Positions 18,901 through 26,327 of a stretch of 64,000 nucleotides of DNA are shown in pieces (positions within the stretch are counted from its first letter, which is position 1; every line of letters begins with the position of its first letter). The notes beneath the pieces are model-generated. The model saw only the letters and a list, made by a program, of their open reading frames with translations. It was not told the DNA's origin and ran no database searches. The position numbers and the translations under genes are program-made. The stretch spans positions 1 to 64,000 of the forward strand of contig CANMMM010000022.1 in the NCBI GenBank assembly GCA_947498935.1, read 5' to 3'. This stretch comes from an uncultured Aquimarina sp. Its GTDB lineage: Bacteria > Bacteroidota > Bacteroidia > Flavobacteriales > Flavobacteriaceae.

Positions 18901-19054
18901 AATCTACATCGTTTTCATTAAGACGTGTCCCAATATCAATTTCCCATCCTGTAAAATCTCCTGTCTCGAAATTCATATTATTAGTTTGGGTGTATGCCAA
19001 TGAAACACAAAAAAAGCACACAACTACTGCAAGGAAAATAGTTCGTTTTTTCAT
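15965..19054 (-). CDS. PKD-domain surface protein with T9SS type B sorting domain (module 2)
   Basis: 1029 residues with the same architecture as the module 1 protein. The signal peptide (MKKRTIFLAVVVCFFCVSLAYTQ, cleaved after a Tyr-Thr-Gln) is followed by TNNMNFETGDFTGW, Ig-like segments, repeated PKD domains (YEWDFGDGSP, YSWDFGDGT, YTWDFGDGS, YSWDFGDGS) and a type B C-terminal domain (MTPNGDGSNDHF, VYNRWGNRVF, GKPLPVGTYYYVVAL, ending SIIR). The two paralogues align end to end and differ by many substitutions. The duplication is therefore old enough to diverge but retains the order and orientation of both partners. Confidence 0.92.
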   Translation of the reverse strand: MKKRTIFLAVVVCFFCVSLAYTQTNNMNFETGDFTGWEIDIGTRLNENDVDYDADFFRDINDHIRMMTPTVPPIDEYGIICETIEIPTVFPGGQFSARIGDLDGGKVASKVSKTFTVTENESYLLYSYAIILQEPGHSEAEQPKFVVNIRNNDGDIVTCGQFEAFAGPNAEEQGFSSCELPRDYECDFPLTECPDAFPRPFNIIQILPWTSGGADLRPYLGQEITIEFVILDCLQGGHGASAYLEASIADLNVSVDSFCETDSGSSLTLTAPLGFVSYLWSTGETTQTITINNPVEGDVYTVDLISNTGCNTTTEVTLSIKPAAEIDPIPDQTICKGGSVTIAPTGTNADSFYIPEVDTTGISFVLSPEVTTTYTVFPLNENSCRGESTTFTIEVLEFNGSAFPEAAFEIEPVLDTPETCNRVNFINNSSYCRGGLTYEWDFGDGSPISTEENPTYTYPDTTDQITYIITLTITTPDGDTATATGNFQSRGIAPSFDVLPPECAKVTVLNTSMICDASFADNTFYTYSWDFGDGTVQTTDQTTAELTHVYAATGIYTITMTMENTVNNVTYTASDIVEIVATLTADFEFKTDSCLTIDFRDLSTFCEPITAYTWDFGDGSPSSTEESPSHTYTSVGPHTVRLTVADGTTTDTIEQIITLTPQASTPSFSYVQQCDALVFTDTSTSCWDTLTYSWDFGDGSPVVTDQNPKHTFVYGNTYEVVLTIDDGVAATSIRESITVAPAFVYETPQDLDACGIPGAIEADFNLQSQTDRILSNVTADTPTPPVVTYYTSLANAEAAVSPVGIQYTALEASQMIYARIDEAEGCSTILSFTITVGRTPAMNSIEDIFLCLEEGINTAYDLTQLNARFFDEVAATNTVLTYHLSTTEAMEGTNAVTSVTLQTGDPVTVIVRAAATESMCYTLTEFTLRVDNRETDEDSRCFLQISNAMTPNGDGSNDHFMIANIETFPQNTVVVYNRWGNRVFEDSGYENTWLGTYQGKPLPVGTYYYVVALNDAKNRKYSGYVSIIR

Positions 19055-19558
19055 AAAAAATTAGAATAAAAGCTATCACCAGTACAAATACGAACGCTAT
19101 CAGGGGGGAGGGAAAGCTAAGTTATTTACAAAATCATCTTGTAAATACACATAGGCACCTGTATATGACAAAAAAGTTAGAAATAATGGAATGAACGTAT
19201 GTATGTCGCTATGAAGTGGTTTAAACTTTTCTATTTGCTATAAAAACGATCTTTTGCACTCAAATTTTGCGATTTTTGAGTTCCTTAGCACTGCTAAGCA
19301 ACAAAAAAGCACTGTATTTGATCACAAAATCTTGGTTTTTCGCTGAAATCAAAAAAGCTTAAACCACTTCTATTCGCGGATACAATATCTTTATAAACAG
19401 AAAAAACGAGGACTTAGTATACCTTTTTTTTAAAAAAATGCCATTAAAATAGAAAGTAACATACTTATCCGTACTGTTATTACGTTACATCCTCATAGTC
19501 AAACTACAACTCAACGATCTATAATTACTAACACCTCATACCTAACACTTTTATAAAA
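19055..19558. other. divergent intergenic region of module 2 with MITE-like insertion
   Basis: Contains the full MITE-like element at 19213-19370 between the divergent start codons. The rest is AT-rich with no recognisable gene. Confidence 0.55.
19213..19370. mobile_element. MITE-like element, best copy (b)
   Basis: GAAGTGGTTTAA (19213-19224) and TTAAACCACTTC (19359-19370) are perfect 12-bp terminal inverted repeats flanking 134 bp without coding capacity. A hairpin CTTAGC-ACT-GCTAAG lies inside. Both sides are flanked by TAT, a possible target duplication. Partial relatives lie at 8191-8312 and 28272-28380. No transposase is present in the window. Confidence 0.6.
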
Positions 19559-20548
19559 ATGACTACGCTTTACTCAAACGTTATACAACGATATTCTTTT
19601 TTGCTGTTTGGTCTGCTCCATTTTATAGGCCATACCGTACACGCACAGCAAAGTGCACAATTATCACAATACTTACTCAATCCTATCGTCATTAATCCTG
19701 CTATTGCGGGTGCAGAGAGTTATATGGATGTAACCCTAGCCTACCGAAATCAGTGGACAGGCCTTACAGGAGCTCCTAGAACAGGAACGCTTACATTTAA
19801 TGGCCCTCTTAATGCATTATTTAATGGCGGCACCTATAATGGCGAGGGATCGCATGCGGGTATTGGAGCAATGGTCTATAGCGATAAAGCGGGGCCGATC
19901 AGTCGATCTGGGTATTTTGGTAATTTTGCATACCATATCCAAGTAAGCAATAAGTGGTATGTATCGTTAGGTGCATTTATCGGTAGGACACAATTTAGTT
20001 TTGATGATAGCGATGTACAGTTTGTACAGAATCCTAACGACCCGCTCGTACAGAGTGTATCGGTCTCTAATTATGACATGAGCGTAGGAACTTTTGTATA
20101 CTCCGACACTTTTTTTGCTGGTTTTTCTGCCAATCAGATTTTTGGACAAGAAATTCCTTTAGAATCTGCACAAGGAACACTGGCTACCGGAAGTATAAAT
20201 ACCAATTATAATCTATTAGCTGGAGGACGCTTCTCACTTTCTAAAACGCTACAACTCGTACCTTCAGTATTGTTAAAAAAAGAAGACAATACACCACTAC
20301 AATGGGACTTAAATACCAAAGCTGTATTCAATAATAAATTTTGGGTAGGTGCTTCCTACCGAAACGAAGAGTCTATTTATTTCCTAGCAGGTATCCAATT
20401 CTGGGAAGCTTTCGCTATTAGCTATTCCTATGATTATCCTTTTTCTAGAATTGTAGGCTTCCAATCGGGATCGCATGAGATTGTACTGAGTTACCGATTT
20501 TTTGGTAATTATAAAGAGAAATGTTATTGTCCTAGATATGCCATGTAA
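19559..20548 (+). CDS. PorP/SprF family type IX secretion membrane protein (module 2)
   Basis: A 329-residue paralogue of the protein at 14740. The signal peptide ends in VHAQ, and the mature part begins QSAQLSQYLLNPIVINPAIA. The barrel-like strands and the C-terminal motifs SYRNEESIYFLAG and SGSHEIVLSYRFFGNYKEK are shared nearly verbatim with module 1. It probably partners the divergent PKD surface protein that starts at 19054. The regions most alike are the ends; the middle differs more, which may reflect partner specificity. Confidence 0.92.
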   Translation: MTTLYSNVIQRYSFLLFGLLHFIGHTVHAQQSAQLSQYLLNPIVINPAIAGAESYMDVTLAYRNQWTGLTGAPRTGTLTFNGPLNALFNGGTYNGEGSHAGIGAMVYSDKAGPISRSGYFGNFAYHIQVSNKWYVSLGAFIGRTQFSFDDSDVQFVQNPNDPLVQSVSVSNYDMSVGTFVYSDTFFAGFSANQIFGQEIPLESAQGTLATGSINTNYNLLAGGRFSLSKTLQLVPSVLLKKEDNTPLQWDLNTKAVFNNKFWVGASYRNEESIYFLAGIQFWEAFAISYSYDYPFSRIVGFQSGSHEIVLSYRFFGNYKEKCYCPRYAM

Positions 20549-21050
20549 GACGTATCTTATCCAGAATGAAACTCGATAAGCTATCGTATTTGGAGAATCA
20601 AATCAGGTAAAATACCCATATACTGATTACCTATTTGTATAGATAAAACGTCCCTTTCTTATGTATACAAATAGTAGTGGTAATCAGTATTGGATACAAC
20701 ACATTCATTGCTTTGTTAATTGAGATGTTATATTATAAACGTTTTTAAACGCGTATACCCTACCTCATTGCTCAAAAAAACTTTAAAAATGTATTGATAA
20801 GTGCTGATTAGTGTTACATTTACATACATTGCAGTCCTGGTAGTTCCTCTCCCAGATATGTATGTTGGTGATGAATCCGGTTTTTTTTGGTCTCTAAGCT
20901 ACTATTTTACTGCTTTATTTCCTGTTGAAGTGATTTACTTACCACTCATAATGAGCTCCATTACTTTTTCGATGGTACCGCCAATACTAGAAGAAAATTA
21001 AAACGTAACGTATGCGTACAAAAGATGTTTTGGGATGTTAGAAAAAACCG
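20549..21050. other. intergenic with a long bulged hairpin
   Basis: Holds the inverted repeat at 20620-20690. A 66-codon GTG frame at 20801-21001 (ending FSMVPPILEEN) has hydrophobic stretches but no recognisable family. I do not call it as a gene. Confidence 0.5.
20620..20690. repeat. long inverted repeat with a 5-nt bulge
   Basis: ATACTGATTACC (20620-20631) pairs with GGTAATCAGTAT (20679-20690). The next TATTTGTATA (20632-20641) pairs with TATACAAATA (20664-20673). Twenty-two base pairs are interrupted only by GTAGT on one side, around a 22-nt loop. There is no T run, so it is not a typical terminator. Confidence 0.65.
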
Positions 21051-21476
21051 CTAAAAAAACTGAAGTATCATTCCTACGATACCGATACACAGACATAATG
21101 GTGAGAAAACCTTGGAGTCTGCTATGGCAAATTCTGTGGTTTTTATTTTTTTGAAAAAACCGACATATTTAAACTCTCCGATGGCTCTAAGGATAAATAA
21201 CGTAGGAATCCCCCAATACCCAAAGGTGGTGACCCAATCGGGTAATGAAAAAGTGAATACTCCAGATTTTAGGAGGTATAATTGCCCAAAAGCTAAAAGT
21301 ACAACTGCTACTACTAATGTTGCTGATCTAGGAATTGGCATCATAGCTGCATCTTTATCTTTGGTAGGAATGGCTTTTCGGAGTGCCCATGTGCCTCCAA
21401 ATAACCAATATACATGAATAGCACCGAGTGCTGTAAATATTAAAAACAAAACGAAGGCAAGTATCGTATACATCAT
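21051..21476 (-). CDS. DUF3995 family membrane protein
   Basis: A 141-residue integral membrane protein with four hydrophobic helices. The N-terminal helix carries the family pattern GAIHVYWLFGGTWALRKAIP. DUF3995 proteins are small bacterial inner-membrane proteins of unknown function. It is divergent from a TetR regulator, and a perfect 20-bp palindrome sits between the two starts, so it is probably the TetR target. Two adjacent ATG codons (21476 and 21473) could serve as start. Confidence 0.82.
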   Translation of the reverse strand: MMYTILAFVLFLIFTALGAIHVYWLFGGTWALRKAIPTKDKDAAMMPIPRSATLVVAVVLLAFGQLYLLKSGVFTFSLPDWVTTFGYWGIPTLFILRAIGEFKYVGFFKKIKTTEFAIADSKVFSPLCLCIGIVGMILQFF

Positions 21477-21491
21477 ATGCTTGGATCAATA

Positions 21492-21511
21492 TTTAGTACA
21501 ATTGTACTAAA
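21492..21511. promoter_or_regulatory. TetR-type operator palindrome
   Basis: TTTAGTACAATTGTACTAAA is a perfect 20-bp palindrome 16 bp upstream of the DUF3995 start and 52 bp upstream of the TetR gene. Size and placement fit a TetR-family operator controlling both genes. Confidence 0.7.
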
Positions 21512-21549
21512 AAATAATAACATACTAAGTATCATCAGAGTAAAAAATG

Positions 21550-21557
21550 TATTTTTG
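21550..21557 (+). promoter_or_regulatory. -7-like element of the TetR gene
   Basis: TATTTTTG fits TAnnTTTG and ends 5 bp before the ATG, which implies a very short leader or a leaderless transcript. The -33 element is unclear. Confidence 0.35.
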
Positions 21558-21562
21558 CAGTC

Positions 21563-22186
21563 ATGAATGCCACGAAACAGAAGATTTTAACAACATCCTT
21601 AACACTTTTTAATCAGCATGGTATCGCTAAAGTATCCCTAAGAACGATTGCAGACAGCATGCAGATTAGCGTAGGGAATCTGCAATATCATTTTAAAAAA
21701 AGAGACGCTATTTTAGAAACGTTGTATTTTGAACTGGTAGAAAAAATAGACCGTATTATTATAACAGCTACGGATGATTTATTAGCTTCTGTATGCGCTA
21801 TCACTACAGAGATATGTGCCCTCTTTTTTGAGTATCGCTTTTTCTTATTGGATTTTACGGCTATCTGTAGAAATAATGAAAAAATCAAACAGCATTATGC
21901 ATCGCTTTACAAGCGACGAGAAGCTGAGTTTTTGCAAATAGTAGCAATGCTTATACAACACGGATTGCTCCGCCAAGAAGTATTACAACACGAATTCTTA
22001 TACCTGTTTAAAAGAATGGAGGTGATCAGTAACTTTTGGTTTTCTTCTGTACTCACACAGGGGCATGAACTTTCTGAAAGCACTATACAAGAATATGAAA
22101 TCATGATGAGTCAAAACCTATATCCCTACTTGACCGAAAAAGGCAAACTACAGTATCGTAAGATTTTTCCAGATCAGATGTTGTAA
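21563..22186 (+). CDS. TetR/AcrR family transcriptional regulator
   Basis: 207 residues. The N-terminal helix-turn-helix is typical of the family: KILTTSLTLFNQHGIAKVSL, RTIADSMQISVGNLQYHFK, KRDAILETLYFE. The C-terminal ligand domain is helical and rich in Phe and Tyr. TetR proteins are usually dimeric repressors released by a small molecule. The perfect palindrome between this gene and the divergent DUF3995 gene is the likely binding site. The inducer is unknown. Confidence 0.9.
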   Translation: MNATKQKILTTSLTLFNQHGIAKVSLRTIADSMQISVGNLQYHFKKRDAILETLYFELVEKIDRIIITATDDLLASVCAITTEICALFFEYRFFLLDFTAICRNNEKIKQHYASLYKRREAEFLQIVAMLIQHGLLRQEVLQHEFLYLFKRMEVISNFWFSSVLTQGHELSESTIQEYEIMMSQNLYPYLTEKGKLQYRKIFPDQML

Positions 22187-22303
22187 GCTATTTTAAAAAG
22201 TTGCGCTTTACCATACGCTAAAAAAATACCTAAAAATACCTTTCTACAACTACAAAGGAAAACCGTATATTTAGCCTACATAAACTACTGCACAGCACTA
22301 CCG

Positions 22304-23188
22304 ATGAAAGATACTTTATTCGAAACGATTGTAGATAATTACGACAACCTCAAATACAGCTTATTAAAAGCACAAACCTTTGATCCAGCGCATTACGGAT
22401 TTCCTGAGATTTATTATAAGATTATGGAAACCGATGCGCAGCGTGTTCTGGCATTTGAAAAAGCATTCGCACTACACGATCATTTTAGAGGTGCTACAGT
22501 ATGCGAAATAGGCGTAGGTACACTTCCGCTAACCAAACTGTACATGCCGTATGTAAAAAAAGCGTACTTGATCGAAAACAATCCTGATTTAGTGCCTTTT
22601 ATCAATGCAGAAATCCAAAAGTATCCTTGGGCAGATAAAGTAACGGTGATCTATGCAGATGCTATGACGGTAACACTTCCTGAAAAAGTAGACCATATCA
22701 TCGGTGAACTCATGAGTATCTATTGTGCCAATGAATTTCAGGTACAGATATTCCAGCATATGCGACAGTTTCTAACCCCTAATGGAAAATTGTTCCCAAA
22801 TAGAATTGTGAATTTTGCGCGTTTGTGCGAGGCTACCATCGATACAGACATTCATCACTATCCTGTAAATTTTACGCGCCATCAACCCATGTTTCTCACA
22901 CAGCAATTTTTAGTCAATGAAATCGAATTGCTAAAAGAAAAGAAACAAGGTGTTCGATTGAGTTTCTCAGTGCCTGTATTATTTTCCGGTACTGTAAATG
23001 CGCTCTATCTAGAGTCGTATGTAGAAGTTACGGAAGGATCAAATTTTACAGGTACCGATAGCCTGATGCCTCCAACAGTATTAAAAACTACCAACACCCA
23101 AAAAGTACAAGCAGGTGATTTGGTACATATCGATTTTAGCTTTGAGTATGGTTCGTCTTTAGATCATATTAGTTGTGTACTTTCGTAA
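22304..23188 (+). CDS. class I SAM-dependent methyltransferase, PRMT-like
   Basis: 294 residues with a Rossmann methyltransferase fold. Motif I is VCEIGVGTLPLTKL near residue 66, an acidic post-I position is AYLIENNPD near 88, a motif II region is VIYADAMTV, and GELMS near 145 resembles the first acidic loop of protein-arginine methyltransferases. The C-terminal half is strand-rich, as in the PRMT barrel. The substrate cannot be deduced, and a small-molecule methyltransferase is possible. It stands alone after the TetR gene with 117 bp between them. Confidence 0.75.
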   Translation: MKDTLFETIVDNYDNLKYSLLKAQTFDPAHYGFPEIYYKIMETDAQRVLAFEKAFALHDHFRGATVCEIGVGTLPLTKLYMPYVKKAYLIENNPDLVPFINAEIQKYPWADKVTVIYADAMTVTLPEKVDHIIGELMSIYCANEFQVQIFQHMRQFLTPNGKLFPNRIVNFARLCEATIDTDIHHYPVNFTRHQPMFLTQQFLVNEIELLKEKKQGVRLSFSVPVLFSGTVNALYLESYVEVTEGSNFTGTDSLMPPTVLKTTNTQKVQAGDLVHIDFSFEYGSSLDHISCVLS

Positions 23189-23271
23189 CGTTTACTATAA
23201 GTAAATAAGGTATGGGTATTATATGTTTTTGAACCTAAGATAGCTTGCAAACAACAAAACACACCCGAAGA

Positions 23272-23595
23272 CTAAGAATATAAACCCAGTTCCAAAACCG
23301 TTATTAAAAACAGTGGTATCCTGATCCATAAAGATGAGTTGGGGTGCATCTTGAGATGCTTTTTATCCACTACATGTTTACAATATTTTCTAGTTATACG
23401 AATGGAATGAATCGTTCCATTATAGCGAAGCTTACAAAAAGTGCGTTTCGAAATGTTTTTACACGATGCAGGAGCTTCCACTACTGACACATCTACAATG
23501 CGTACCGTATCAAAAACAGCTTTCTCAAATGGTGAATTGTAAAGGATTGCACCTGCTATTGCTACAAAAAACACTCCTAGTATAGTACGTGTCAC
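23272..23595 (-). CDS. small membrane-anchored protein, unknown
   Basis: 107 residues from a GTG that overlaps the stop of the upstream gene (GTGA, 4-bp overlap), so translation is probably coupled to the hydroxylase. There is one N-terminal hydrophobic segment (ILGVFFVAIAGAILY) and a second near the C terminus (IRIPLFLITVLELGL). The part between contains three Cys and basic patches. I do not recognise a family. The tight coupling suggests a role with the Fe(II)/2OG enzyme, but nothing in the sequence proves it. Confidence 0.5.
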   Translation of the reverse strand: MTRTILGVFFVAIAGAILYNSPFEKAVFDTVRIVDVSVVEAPASCKNISKRTFCKLRYNGTIHSIRITRKYCKHVVDKKHLKMHPNSSLWIRIPLFLITVLELGLYS

Positions 23596-24497
23596 AATAG
23601 ATCAATATCAAAACCAATAATATCTCTATAGCCCAATTGCGTGGGATCTTTAGGTGCTATAGGAGTTACATAATGCCATAGATCATTCCCAAAGGTAAAT
23701 TCCTCGCCCGTATCTGCCTGAAAAATAAATTCGCCTGCAGCCAATTCTTTGGCATAAATCAATTGATTCTGATCGGCAGTCATTTTTTCATAGACCTGAC
23801 TCTCTGCCCCTACAATATTATGGCGGTTGATGACCAAAGCCGACATAATGTACTGTGCGCCATCTTCGTGAATACCCTCTGGCGCATTCTCGCCTTTTAC
23901 CTGTTGCTGTGCAATGGTACGCATCAAATGACTAGTCAGTTCTAACACACGTACCGATGGATGAATCTCTCGAACTAATTGTGCTATTTTTTTGATCAAA
24001 TCACCAAACCCTTGTTGTGCTATTAATGCCGCATCTGTTTGCTGGAATACACGCTTCCATACACGATGATCTGTTACATCTTGCGCAAAACCTTCTTGCT
24101 CCACACGCTCTATAAAAAAGGTATCATCCCATATCTCTACGCGAAATGTAGCAATACTACGCTGTCGTGTTACGACTGCTAATTCTTCAAAAGCCTGTTT
24201 TTGTGTTCCTGTCAGTTGCTGTGTCCATTGGTCAAAAACAGCAAGTGTACTACGCCCTTCAAAAAAAGCTTGATGCAGCCGTTCTATCGCTTCTTTGTCT
24301 TCTGAAAATGTAGCTTGCAGAAAAGACACTTGTTTAGAACGCACGAGGTATACATCATCCTGTAAGTGCTCGAAAAAAGGTCGGACTGATGTTAGAAACG
24401 CTGTAGTATTTAGTCCCAAATCCGCTAGACTTCCGACACGTACTGGAGACGCTACCTTACGACCTAATTGTTTGGAAATATCTTTTTCTGTAAACAT
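23592..24497 (-). CDS. 2OG-Fe(II) dioxygenase family protein, amino-acid-hydroxylase-like
   Basis: About 301 residues from the ATG at 24497; a GTG one codon upstream is possible. The C-terminal half carries the facial triad: HED in PEGIHEDGAQYIMSALVI, and the distal His in NDLWHYVTPI. A Lys/Arg-type 2OG anchor is likely near YRDIIGFDI. The pattern fits the family that includes bacterial L-isoleucine dioxygenases (PF10014). The enzyme would hydroxylate a free amino acid or similar substrate using O2 and 2-oxoglutarate in the cytoplasm. The substrate is unknown. It overlaps the following small membrane protein gene by 4 bp. Confidence 0.8.
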   Translation of the reverse strand: MFTEKDISKQLGRKVASPVRVGSLADLGLNTTAFLTSVRPFFEHLQDDVYLVRSKQVSFLQATFSEDKEAIERLHQAFFEGRSTLAVFDQWTQQLTGTQKQAFEELAVVTRQRSIATFRVEIWDDTFFIERVEQEGFAQDVTDHRVWKRVFQQTDAALIAQQGFGDLIKKIAQLVREIHPSVRVLELTSHLMRTIAQQQVKGENAPEGIHEDGAQYIMSALVINRHNIVGAESQVYEKMTADQNQLIYAKELAAGEFIFQADTGEEFTFGNDLWHYVTPIAPKDPTQLGYRDIIGFDIDLL

Positions 24498-24662
24498 CAC
24501 AAAACAAGAGAGTTAATAGTTGTAATTCTTAATCAAAAATGACATTCTTCGTCATATACAGCACCAATTTATGTTAATTTTACATTCTAAAATGCTTTTT
24601 TCAGAAAAAAAACGTTATTGTAGCAACAACTATCATTTTTTTAAACTTACAAACTCAACTAC

Positions 24663-26120
24663 ATGAACTACAAAATCTTTTTTCTATTCGGCTTATTAGC
24701 ATGTTGGCAACCTATTGCTGCACAACATACCGCACATTCTTTCTACGCGACAATGGCCCTGATCGATGCAGAGGAATTACAAGAAGAACACCCACAAGAC
24801 ATTACCATTCTAGCCAAAAGGCGTAATGAAGCTGCTGTGTTTTTAACAGAAAAAGCCAGTCACCAATTGCATAAAAAAGTATTGGCACATGGGCCTGGTT
24901 ATATTTTTCAGCCATCACAAGATGCTGCTATTAGTGCTTTGCACCAAGCCCCTACAGTGACCTCAAAAAAAATGCCTCTTCCCTTTTCGATTACAGAAGA
25001 TGCTACGGTACTACAAGCATTAAATAGCATCAATGCTGATAACATAGAAAACCATATCAAAGAATTAGAAAACTACGGCACTCGATATCATACCACTAAC
25101 AGTGCCAGACGTTCTGCCGAAGAATTAAAAGATAAATGGGAGGCTATGGCTGCACAATATGACAGAACAGATGTCCGCGTACGATTGGTCACCCATACCA
25201 ATACTCCGATGCCTTCTGTAGTGATGACCATCGAAGGAGCTGTCTCCCCTAACGACTATGTAATCGTAGGTGGACACTTAGACTCTACCTCATCTCAGGG
25301 CAATAATAATGCTCCAGGTGCTGACGACGATGCTTCTGGTATTGCTACTATTACGGAAGCCGCCAGAGCTTTATTCGAAATTGGTTTCCAACCCGAAAAA
25401 ACCATCGAAGTCATGGCCTATGCCGCAGAAGAAATCGGATTGGTCGGATCGGCAGAAATCGCAAAATCCTATCGCAACAATAATGTAAATGTAGTAGCTG
25501 TAGGACAGTTTGATATGACTAATTACAACGGCTCTACCGAAGACATCTACTTTATAGAAGACAATACAGACCCAGAACTGAATAGTTTTTTTAAATCATT
25601 AATCGGGCATTATAACCAAACTGGTGAACATGCTCTGACCTACAGTACCTCTGTCTGTAATTACGGTTGTTCTGATCACGCTAGTTGGCATCGAGAAGGG
25701 TACCGTGCCTCCTTCCCATTTGAGGCTAGTTTTTCTAATTCCAATCCTAGGATTCATACTGCTAGTGATACCTTTGATCTATCAGGCACTGCTACTCACG
25801 CCGCTAAATTTGCTAAGCTCTGTGCAGAATTCTTGATCGAAGTGGCCAAAAATCAAGCTGTATTATCCGTTCCTGACTTCGAGAAAGAAGGCTATCAATT
25901 GTTTGTACAAGCCCAAAACTTACATTACAAAGCTTTACAAACTGCTAGCCCCATAGATCAAATTTCATTAAAAGACGTATCGGGAAAAAGCGTATTGATC
26001 AAAAATAAACTTGCTTTTTCTGGTAATTTCTCAATTAGCAATCTTCCGACAGGAGTATACATCGCTACGATCACTACCGAAAATAAACGACAACTGAGCA
26101 AGAAAATGGTGATTCGATAG
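24663..26120 (+). CDS. secreted M28 metallopeptidase with T9SS type A sorting domain
   Basis: 485 residues. The signal peptide ends near PIAAQ. A propeptide-like region (to about 130) precedes an M28 (aminopeptidase Ap1-like) catalytic domain with the di-zinc ligands visible: VIVGGHLDST (His), GADDDASGIAT (bridging Asp), AYAAEEIGLVG (Glu-Glu), QFDMT (Asp) and CSDHASWHREG (His). The last ~75 residues (SLKDVSGKSVL, SNLPTGVYIATI, KKMVIR) form a type A C-terminal sorting domain. It is probably an extracellular exopeptidase releasing N-terminal amino acids. It has its own terminator. Confidence 0.92.
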   Translation: MNYKIFFLFGLLACWQPIAAQHTAHSFYATMALIDAEELQEEHPQDITILAKRRNEAAVFLTEKASHQLHKKVLAHGPGYIFQPSQDAAISALHQAPTVTSKKMPLPFSITEDATVLQALNSINADNIENHIKELENYGTRYHTTNSARRSAEELKDKWEAMAAQYDRTDVRVRLVTHTNTPMPSVVMTIEGAVSPNDYVIVGGHLDSTSSQGNNNAPGADDDASGIATITEAARALFEIGFQPEKTIEVMAYAAEEIGLVGSAEIAKSYRNNNVNVVAVGQFDMTNYNGSTEDIYFIEDNTDPELNSFFKSLIGHYNQTGEHALTYSTSVCNYGCSDHASWHREGYRASFPFEASFSNSNPRIHTASDTFDLSGTATHAAKFAKLCAEFLIEVAKNQAVLSVPDFEKEGYQLFVQAQNLHYKALQTASPIDQISLKDVSGKSVLIKNKLAFSGNFSISNLPTGVYIATITTENKRQLSKKMVIR

Positions 26121-26145
26121 ATAGCACACATCATACGATTAAAAC

Positions 26146-26198
26146 ATACCCTAGAATGCTTGCTACAACAAATGTGTTCAGCATCTATTCTAGGGTAT
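26146..26198 (+). terminator. hairpin terminator after the M28 peptidase
   Basis: ATACCCTAGAAT and ATTCTAGGGTAT form a perfect 12-bp stem. The inner TGCT/AGCA extends it across a long loop. The T tail is weak. Confidence 0.55.
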
Positions 26199-26218
26199 AC
26201 TCATATAAATAGCTATAA

Positions 26219-26308
26219 GGGCGTTACCACAAGGGTCGGGCTATCCGCTATATCTTTTTTGGTTTTTTAAAGGAAACCAAAAAAGGATGCCGCTCCTATC
26301 CCTAACGC
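26219..26308 (-). repeat. cloverleaf repeat copy 5 (subtype A)
   Basis: Lies between the convergent peptidase and AAA ATPase genes, 20 bp from the latter's stop. The arms GCGTTA/TAACGC are intact. Confidence 0.85.
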
Positions 26309-26327
26309 AAAAACGATTGTTTGCATA

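Noticed and set aside
20801..21001. 66-codon GTG frame with hydrophobic stretches
   Set aside because: No promoter, ribosome site or family; kept only as a note in the intergenic entry.
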